Both the position numbers and the translations under genes were made by a program. Source: Planctomycetaceae bacterium (lineage in GTDB: Bacteria; Planctomycetota; Planctomycetia; Planctomycetales; Planctomycetaceae). From it: DNA of 42,849 nucleotides. The stretch covers positions 1-42,849 of the forward strand of contig JACCRE010000339.1 of the NCBI GenBank assembly GCA_013813775.1, read 5' to 3'. Below are positions 37,892-42,849 of the stretch, one piece after another (the stretch's first letter is position 1; every line of letters starts with the position of its first letter). The notes beneath the pieces were generated by a model that saw only the letters and a list, made by a program, of their open reading frames with translations, ran no database searches and was not told the origin of the DNA.

Positions 37892-38110
37892 TCAGATGAT
37901 CCCGCCGTGAGTTCGATACGGCGTTGCCATATCGGGCATATCGAGGAACCAGATGCGTTCCCAGATGCGCGGAATGTGGCGCAGGTTTTCCGAGGTGTAA
38001 ATCAACTGCCGCGTGCGTTCGTCACGCTGCGTGTCGTAAATCGGCAGCACGCAGCCGATCTGGATCGCGGTTGTCGCACAGAGCAGGCCGGTCACAACGA
38101 TCTTCCGCAT
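37892..38110 (-). CDS. Small lipoprotein-like hypothetical protein
   Basis: A 72-residue protein with signal MRKIVVTGLLCATTAIQIGC ending in a lipobox (QIGC, lipidation Cys20), followed by VLPIYDTQRDERTRQLIYTS and a Trp/Pro-rich tail (RIWERIWFLDMPDMATPYRT). A strong GGGAGGAG ribosome-binding site sits just before the ATG. I recall this short conserved tail from other planctomycete genomes, but with no known role. It follows the HU/IHF-like gene on the same strand, 257 bp away. Confidence 0.72.
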   Translation of the reverse strand: MRKIVVTGLLCATTAIQIGCVLPIYDTQRDERTRQLIYTSENLRHIPRIWERIWFLDMPDMATPYRTHGGII

Positions 38111-38367
38111 GATCTCCTCCCTGGTGACGCGGCCGGCCCGACCGAACGGTCGAGCCTGTGCCGAAGTCGCCGGCGCTGCCGCCGGGCATCGTCTGTCCGT
38201 GCCTGAAAATCGACTCGGCGAGGCGACGAGAATCCGCCGCCGGCCCGATCGCGGGCCGAACACGCCGGGGCTGGTGCCCAGTGTTGTCGATCGGCAAAGA
38301 AGGGAAGATCGCTACAGCCAAACCGTCGCGACCGTAACGTTTTTTCAATCTGGAGCGATTACGCCGA

Positions 38368-38898
38368 TCAGTCGGCGCGGCCCGGCACGTAGGAGGAACT
38401 CCACGAAGGGGCAGGCTCCCGCGGGACGCCGCTATCGCCGGAAGTCGTTTCCCGACGCTCGGTTTCGGAAGACGGAGTCGGTGCGGAGACGGCGGGCGGC
38501 GGCGCGGACGCCGGCCGAGAATAGCCCGCGCCCGAAGGTTCGCCCGGTTCGTCGTCGAACGAGGTCGTCGGGATGGAGGGATTGCGTGGCGGCAGCGGCC
38601 GGCCTTCGGCTTCGGCCTGTTCGAGCTGGCGCACGCGCTCTTCCATCTCTTTGCCGGGCTTGAACGTGACGACGTACTTCTCGCCGACATCGACGCGCTC
38701 GCCGGTTCGCGGATTCCGCGCCTTTCGGGCCGCTCGCTTCTTCACCTCAAAAACGCCGAAGTTGCGTAGTTCGATGCGATGCTCGGTGACCAAAGTCTCG
38801 ACGATCGCGTCAAAGGTCTTCTGAACGATCTCCTTGGTCTTCAGCTGCGTGAGCTGCATATCCTCGGAAATCGTCTTGACGATCTCTTTCTTGGTCAC
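38368..38898 (-). CDS. HU/IHF-family DNA-binding protein with disordered tail
   Basis: A 176-residue nucleoid protein. Residues 1-92 are an HU/IHF domain: [20 protein letters not shown], then [30 protein letters not shown], the DNA-binding beta arm signature. Residues 93-176 are Glu/Pro/Ser-rich and disordered ([14 protein letters not shown] at the end), about twice the normal family length. It should bend and compact DNA. The lipoprotein gene follows on the same strand. Confidence 0.93.
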   Translation of the reverse strand: MTKKEIVKTISEDMQLTQLKTKEIVQKTFDAIVETLVTEHRIELRNFGVFEVKKRAARKARNPRTGERVDVGEKYVVTFKPGKEMEERVRQLEQAEAEGRPLPPRNPSIPTTSFDDEPGEPSGAGYSRPASAPPPAVSAPTPSSETERRETTSGDSGVPREPAPSWSSSYVPGRAD

Positions 38899-39054
38899 GA
38901 TGCGTTTCTCCCGTGCCGGGCACGATCCGTGGCCCGGACTCTGGCGGCGACGCTCTGCGAAAAAGCGACCTACCGTTCTACGGCGGTGTAAGTCATAAAG
39001 TCAAGCGATTTCACGCCTTCGGCATTCAGCACGATTCGCGCCGCAGGATGTTCG

Positions 39055-39501
39055 TCAAGAGAGGCGTCGCAAAATCTCGTCCGCCGGAACGAAATCGCCT
39101 CGTCCCGCGCCAGGACAATCGACCTGAGTTTGCGTCCATGCTTCAGGAGTCTCCACGTTGCCCGCCCAGAAAGGCCACGTGCGGCACTGCGACGGTCGGA
39201 CGGAGTAAATCGTGCAGCGTCGTGTCGCACCATCGAAGAACGTGCAGTCGCCGTTCGCGAACTCGGTGAGCGACACGCGGTTGCCGATCGGGCGTGTGTG
39301 GAAAAGCCGCATCTCGCCGATCGACTTGCCGGTGTGCTCGGCGATCGTCTGGATCTCGTCGTCCGTCACCCAGACGGCGCCGGGGGCGCCGGTGCAGCAA
39401 TTGCCGCATTGCGTGCAGCGGAATCGCAGCCCGTCGCGATACCAGACCTCTTCGCTCGTCGCTTTGTCACCGTTCACGGTCGTCGCCGTTCGTGTTCGCA
39501 T
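39055..39501 (-). CDS. YkgJ-family cysteine cluster (zinc/iron-chelating) protein
   Basis: About 148 residues. FRCTQCGNCCTG, then CTFFDGATRRCTIYSVRPSQCRTWPFW is the CxxCxxCC ... C ... C signature of the YkgJ/CxxCxxCC family, thought to bind zinc or an iron-sulfur cluster. The role is unknown. The start is uncertain: ATG 39516 or 39501, or GTG 39477, all overlapping the end of the upstream membrane protein gene (stop at 39467). Confidence 0.9.
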   Translation of the reverse strand: MRTRTATTVNGDKATSEEVWYRDGLRFRCTQCGNCCTGAPGAVWVTDDEIQTIAEHTGKSIGEMRLFHTRPIGNRVSLTEFANGDCTFFDGATRRCTIYSVRPSQCRTWPFWAGNVETPEAWTQTQVDCPGAGRGDFVPADEILRRLS

Positions 39502-39910
39502 CCAACTCCGCAACACTCACCCGCACCGCATGTTGTGACACATGCTCTTCAGGCTCACCGTGGAACAGATGCACTTCCACAGCATCGTAGCCTTTCAGGT
39601 CGCTCGTCTCGGCCACGAACGCCGCGACATCGCGCGCGAAGGAATCGGCCGCTGGACTTGTCTCGGGATCGAACTCAGACTTCATCACGATGCGCAGCGT
39701 CGTTTCGCCGGGACGATCCAGCCGTGGCTTGCCGCCATCGACCCGTGGTGCCGAGCCGGGATACCTCTCGGCCAAGGACTGCATGATGTGCTGAAAGGGA
39801 GCCGTGTAAAGCGTCCAGTAGGTATACAGGCCCGCCGTCAGCAGCAGACCGAACCCGATCATGCCTGCGACGAGCCATCGTCCGCTGAGCGTTCGTCGGG
39901 CGGGTTGCAT
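39467..39910 (-). CDS. Single-TM hypothetical protein
   Basis: A 147-residue protein with one N-terminal TM helix (LVAGMIGFGLLLTAGLYTYW) and a soluble outside domain with an even mix of charged residues (GYDAVEVHLFHGEPEEHVSQ). No family recognised. The YkgJ-like gene overlaps its 3' end, so the two are probably translated together. Confidence 0.68.
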   Translation of the reverse strand: MQPARRTLSGRWLVAGMIGFGLLLTAGLYTYWTLYTAPFQHIMQSLAERYPGSAPRVDGGKPRLDRPGETTLRIVMKSEFDPETSPAADSFARDVAAFVAETSDLKGYDAVEVHLFHGEPEEHVSQHAVRVSVAELDANTNGDDRER

Positions 39911-39927
39911 GAGGAACTGTAAGCGAC

Positions 39928-39961
39928 GAAACGCCCACCGGCTACGGCCGGCGGGCGTTTC
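39928..39961 (-). terminator. Hairpin terminator downstream of leuA
   Basis: A 14-bp inverted repeat GAAACGCCCACCGG / CCGGCGGGCGTTTC (one mismatch) with a 6-nt loop, 22 bp after the leuA stop on the minus strand. The stem ends in TTTC. Confidence 0.65.
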
Positions 39962-39982
39962 GTTCAGATCAAAGAGTGCGAG

Positions 39983-41542
39983 TCATACGCCTTGCGGCAC
40001 CACGGCCGGCTGAGCGGGCCGGTTCGCCTGCCGATCGGCCTCAGCGGCGTTGAGCGCCTTCAGATACGCCCGGCAGCCGGCTTCGATGATGTCGGTGCTC
40101 ACGCCCTTGCCGTGATAGGTTCGACCGAGCGCCGAGATCGCCACCGTCACTTCGCCCAGAGCGTCCTTGCCACGCGAGACGCTGCGGACCTGGAAGTCAT
40201 CGAGACGGGCCTCGATGCCGATGATGCGTTCGAGCGTGTTGAAGACGGCGTCGATCGGGCCGTCGCCGGTCGCGGCGTCGCAGTGCACCTCGCCCTTGTC
40301 GTCCTTGAGCTGCACGGTCGCCGTCGGCACGAGACCCGTGCCGGCGGACGTGTGGAAGCCGACGATCTGCCAGCGGTCCGACGTCTCGCCGATGCGATTC
40401 TCGACGAGGGCCACGATGTCGCTGTCGTAAACCTCTTTCTTCTTGTCGGCGAGAGAAATGAAGTCGTCGAAGACGCGCGCGAACGTGTCTTCGTCGATCG
40501 AAAGATTGAGTTGCTTGATGCGGTCGCGGAAGGCGTGCCGGCCGCTGTGCTTGCCGAGCACGAGGTTGTTGCCGACGTAGCCGACGTCCTCGGGCCGCAT
40601 GATCTCGTAGGTCGTGCGTTCCTGGAGCATGCCGTGCTGATGGATGCCGGCCTCGTGGGCGAAGGCGTTCTGGCCGACGATCGCTTTGTTCCGCTGCACC
40701 TTCATGCCCGTGATGCCGCTCACGAGATGGCTCGTCGGATACAGCCGCGGCGTGTTGATCTTCGTCTCGACGCCGTAGTAGTCCGCCCGCGTCCGGAGAG
40801 CCATCACGATCTCCTCGAGCGCCGCGTTGCCGGCCCGTTCGCCCAGGCCGTTGATCGTGCATTCGATCTGCCGCGCCCCACCTTCGACCGCAGCGAGGCT
40901 GTTGGCGACCGCAAGGCCGAGGTCGTTATGGCAGTGCGTGCTGAGCACGGCCTTGCCGATGTTCGGCACGTTGGCCCTCAAGTGCTCGAAGACCTTGCGG
41001 TATTGAGCCGGCGTGGCGTAGCCGACGGTATCGGGAATGTTGACCGTGGTGGCGCCGGCGTCGATCGCCTTCTCGACGACCTCGCACAGGAAATCAAGCT
41101 CGGTGCGGGCGGCGTCTTCAGGGCTGAACTCGATGTCGTCGCAATACTCTTTACCGCGTTTCACGCCCTCAATGGCCCGCCGGACGATCTCTTCCTTACC
41201 CATCTTGAGCTTGAACTCGCGGTGGATGGCACTCGTCGCGAGGAAAATGTGAATGCGGACGTTGGCGGCGTCTTTGAGCGCCTCCCAGGCCCGGTCGATG
41301 TCTTCGGTGCGGCACCGGGCGAGACCGCAGATCGTGGTGCGATCGCCGAAACGCTGTGCGATCCGCTGGACGGCCTCGAAGTCGCCCGGCGAGGCGATCG
41401 GAAAGCCCGCTTCGATGACGTCGACGCCCAGTTCGACGAGCGCCTCGGCGACTTGCAGCTTTTCCTGCGTGTTCATGCTGCATCCGGGCGACTGCTCGCC
41501 GTCCCGGAGCGTGGTGTCGAAGATCGTGATCGCGTCGGTCAT
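39983..41542 (-). CDS. leuA: 2-isopropylmalate synthase
   Basis: A 519-residue enzyme making 2-isopropylmalate from acetyl-CoA and 2-ketoisovalerate, the first committed step to leucine. [22 protein letters not shown] holds the catalytic Arg and metal Asp; [20 protein letters not shown] holds the metal histidines; [11 protein letters not shown] follows. The C-terminal regulatory (leucine-binding) domain is complete ([24 protein letters not shown] ... [22 protein letters not shown]). ATG 41542 is preceded by AAGGAG about 10 nt away. The 5' leader (41543-41780) has a leucine-rich leader ORF and an intrinsic terminator, suggesting attenuation in addition to feedback by leucine. Confidence 0.96.
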   Translation of the reverse strand: MTDAITIFDTTLRDGEQSPGCSMNTQEKLQVAEALVELGVDVIEAGFPIASPGDFEAVQRIAQRFGDRTTICGLARCRTEDIDRAWEALKDAANVRIHIFLATSAIHREFKLKMGKEEIVRRAIEGVKRGKEYCDDIEFSPEDAARTELDFLCEVVEKAIDAGATTVNIPDTVGYATPAQYRKVFEHLRANVPNIGKAVLSTHCHNDLGLAVANSLAAVEGGARQIECTINGLGERAGNAALEEIVMALRTRADYYGVETKINTPRLYPTSHLVSGITGMKVQRNKAIVGQNAFAHEAGIHQHGMLQERTTYEIMRPEDVGYVGNNLVLGKHSGRHAFRDRIKQLNLSIDEDTFARVFDDFISLADKKKEVYDSDIVALVENRIGETSDRWQIVGFHTSAGTGLVPTATVQLKDDKGEVHCDAATGDGPIDAVFNTLERIIGIEARLDDFQVRSVSRGKDALGEVTVAISALGRTYHGKGVSTDIIEAGCRAYLKALNAAEADRQANRPAQPAVVPQGV

Positions 41543-41560
41543 GAGGAGGCTCCTTCGGAG

Positions 41561-41634
41561 CGAAGTGTCTGGTGGTCTGGTTGCCTTGTGTCTGGTGGTC
41601 TCGCGGTTCGGCGCCACCAGACGACCAGACACCC
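41561..41634. repeat. GTGTCTGGTG-family inverted repeat in the leuA leader
   Basis: GTGTCTGGTGGTCTGG (41563) and a second GTGTCTGGTGGTCTC are matched by the inverted CCACCAGACGACCAGACAC near 41613-41631. It shares its units with 37825-37887. It lies between the leuA terminator-like hairpin and the ATG and could form a second stem. Confidence 0.6.
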
Positions 41635-41650
41635 GACCACCAACGAAAAC

Positions 41651-41678
41651 AGCCCTGAAGCCATAAGGCTTCAGGGCT
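41651..41678 (-). terminator. Terminator-like hairpin of the leuA attenuator
   Basis: A perfect 12-bp stem AGCCCTGAAGCC / GGCTTCAGGGCT with a 4-nt loop, followed in the minus-strand transcript by GTTTTCGTTGG. It lies 47 bp after the leucine-rich leader ORF stop and 108 bp before leuA, so as an intrinsic terminator it would act on leuA transcription. Confidence 0.75.
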
Positions 41679-41725
41679 GAGATTCGCGCTGTGCGGTCTC
41701 CGTTCGGACGGAGCTGCCCCGAAAC

Positions 41726-41779
41726 CTAGGCGGTAAGGCCTAGCAGCAAGGTCGGTAGCAGGAGGGCCGAACGGTTCAT
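41726..41779 (-). CDS. Leucine-rich leader peptide of leuA
   Basis: A 17-codon ORF, MNRSALLLPTLLLGLTA, with seven leucines (codons CTC, CTG, CTA, TTG, CTG, CTA, CTT), in two Leu triplets plus one. This is the hallmark of a ribosome-mediated leucine attenuator. The ATG lies only about 3 nt after the expected transcription start, so it may be leaderless. The stop TAG is 47 bp before the terminator hairpin; a small stem (CTCCGT/ACGGAG, 41698-41713) lies in between. Confidence 0.75.
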   Translation of the reverse strand: MNRSALLLPTLLLGLTA

Positions 41780-41788
41780 GGTGAAATG

Positions 41789-41817
41789 ATGCTAGCTGCG
41801 CCCGGTGAGGCGGTCAA
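41789..41817 (-). promoter_or_regulatory. Sigma-70-type promoter for the leuA leader
   Basis: On the minus strand: TTGACC (-35, 41817-41812), a 17-nt spacer, then TAGCAT (-10, 41794-41789). The start would be at about 41782, a few bases before the leader ATG at 41779. The match is 5/6 and 4/6 to consensus with the optimal spacing. Confidence 0.6.
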
Positions 41818-42045
41818 GCGGCAGTCGGACGGACACATGCAGTCGCCGCGAGGTTCGCAAGATATGTCGGTGAGCCAGACGGTCCCGAGCTCGATGTGGG
41901 GCGTCTTGGAAAAGACACTTCGGCGATGCGGCACCGGAATCGCTTCGCGAAGGGCTGATCGCGAACGATGAACCGACGGCGGAATCCGCTCAGAAACACG
42001 CGTAGGCCGAAGTTTTTGACAGCGATTCGCCGTCATTTTTCAACA

Positions 42046-42128
42046 TGCTTTTCTTTTGTCTCCTGAATCCTCTCTTGTCTCCTTCCTCCCTTCTTTCCGT
42101 TCTCTCTTTCTCTCTTTCTCTTTCCTCC
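42046..42128 (+). repeat. Polypyrimidine tract (T/C-rich)
   Basis: About 80 bp almost entirely T and C with short TTCTC/TCTTTC repetitions, followed at 42129 by GAAGGAAAGAGAGGAG, which can pair with the tract's CTCTCTTTC units. Similar purine-rich runs follow the cardiolipin synthase stop (11799-11830) and open the window (1-30). Confidence 0.55.
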
Positions 42129-42641
42129 CGAAGGAAAGAGAGGAGCGCGCTCCTCCGCCTGTGCGACGCGACGCCACCGGCCCTTGCCGATCGACACCGC
42201 CATGGGGGTGCCCGAATTGGTGCCTTTTAAGGCACCGCCTCGTCGCGTGAGGTGGACGTCCGCCGCCGGGGGATGCCGCTCTCGAGCAAAAAGCGCTCTT
42301 GCCGACAAAGGCCCCGGGTTTGGTCATCTGCTCTCGACGCCATGGACCGACGCAAGGCCGGCCGTCATCGCCGCACAGACTCATCCGGGCACGCATGAAG
42401 GGCGGTACTGCAGATTCGCCGCTCACTCCCGAACACCCACCAACCTCGCCCAGGTACAAGGGGTTGGGAAGAGCAATCGGGGCGGTTTTCACTCGGATTG
42501 TTGTTTTGTATCGAAATGCGTTTTCGTGGCGTGAGATGTCGGGAGGGCTGCGTCCACCAAGCCAACAAGCCAAGTCGAGAAGATGAGTCGAACGTTTTCT
42601 TTGCGTGCTGGTGGGCAAAGCCCCGCCGACTTAGCGGCTCT

Positions 42642-42815
42642 GACAAAGCTCCCCTCTCCCCAGGGAGAGGGGCCGGGGGTGAGGGGCGAGGTCGACGTCC
42701 CATGTCGCTTGCGCCGGCTTTTGAGACGGTCGTCGAGCCCTGAAAAAGACGGGGATGAAGCGGCAAGGCATCCCCTCACCCCTGTCCCCTCTCCCCAGGG
42801 AGAGGGGGATCGGAT
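42642..42815. repeat. ~165-bp dispersed element, copy 2
   Basis: Matches copy 1 (23571-23745) in block order: CTCTGACAAAGCTCCCCTCTC, GACGTCCCATGTCGCTTGCG, a variable middle, GATGAAGCGGCAAGGCATCC, CTCACCCCTGTCCCCTCTCC, GAGAGGGGGATCGGATTCAT. The variable middle differs most, as expected for an element conserved at its ends. Confidence 0.65.
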
Positions 42816-42849
42816 TCATGAGCCGCTTCAGGGCAGTGACGGCTTTGTC

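Larger units (their letters stand above)
41830..42849. other. About 1 kb without a convincing gene
   Basis: No ORF here has a recognisable domain, signal peptide or ribosome-binding site. It holds a polypyrimidine tract (42046-42128) with an adjoining purine-rich stretch, and the second copy of the ~165-bp repeat (42642-42815). Short frames in the repeat such as LSLGRG translations are repeat-derived. A gene with no recognisable features could be missed. Confidence 0.55.

Noticed and set aside
39992-41680. A 562-codon open frame antisense to leuA
   Set aside because: No motifs; leuA on the minus strand is unambiguous and the frame is the usual high-GC shadow.
42046-42128. Polypyrimidine tract as a coding region or small RNA gene
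   Set aside because: Short frames of Ser/Leu/Phe only; no start site, terminator or conserved structure is visible, so it is reported only as a low-complexity tract.

Overview
The window looks like chromosomal DNA from a high-GC member of the Planctomycetota. No rRNA or other taxonomic marker is present, so this is inferred from gene content: an ECF sigma factor divergent from a serine/threonine kinase with membrane segments, a DUF1573 lipoprotein, a sialidase-like protein next to a sodium symporter, an HU/IHF-like protein with a long disordered tail, a four-repeat S1 protein, and many dispersed intergenic inverted repeats. Gene density is moderate and both strands are used. I saw no tRNA, rRNA or CRISPR array.

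Left part (1-13,050): a secreted Cys-containing protein; a sialidase-like protein and SSS symporter; a lipoprotein-anchored alpha/beta hydrolase; an S1-domain protein with a terminator; an isochorismatase-family hydrolase; a zinc-ribbon protein; a DUF368 polyprenyl-phosphate transporter; a cardiolipin synthase; a secreted PHB-depolymerase-like esterase; and a small protein that may have lost its N-terminus.

Centre (13,050-25,160): a membrane-embedded sigma-54 activator (TM, PDZ-like, multi-TM, GAF, AAA+, Fis) preceded by three copies of one palindrome; a kinase and ECF sigma factor transcribed divergently; pckA; and a lineage-specific trio (DUF1573 lipoprotein, 12-cysteine secreted protein, membrane-anchored exported protein) of lower GC.

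Right-centre (25,190-33,840): a secreted esterase; an IS110-family element with a frameshifted transposase and an inverted remnant of a relative's end; a gluconolactonase-like protein; a cNMP-binding thioredoxin-reductase-like flavoprotein broken by two frameshifts; a DisA_N-type diadenylate cyclase; a YefM/YoeB toxin-antitoxin pair; a DUF2585-like membrane protein; and a LOG-family protein. The IS and flavoprotein frameshifts are all single extra bases in G runs of 6-8, so consensus error is a serious possibility.

Right part (33,896-42,849): a minus-strand run pyrD, small basic ORF, TIR/deoxyribosyltransferase-like protein, trpS, membrane protein, acpS. The two-gene cassette looks inserted into a housekeeping operon. 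Then come a 72-aa lipoprotein, the HU/IHF-like protein, a YkgJ-type cysteine-cluster protein, a small membrane protein and leuA. Upstream of leuA is a probable attenuator: a sigma-70-like promoter, a nearly leaderless 17-codon ORF with seven leucines, and a 12-bp hairpin followed by a T run. The last 1 kb has no convincing gene and carries a second copy of a ~165-bp repeat also found at 23.6 kb.

The strongest candidates for something new are the leuA leader, the TIR-like cassette, and the sigma-54 activator with its triple palindrome.
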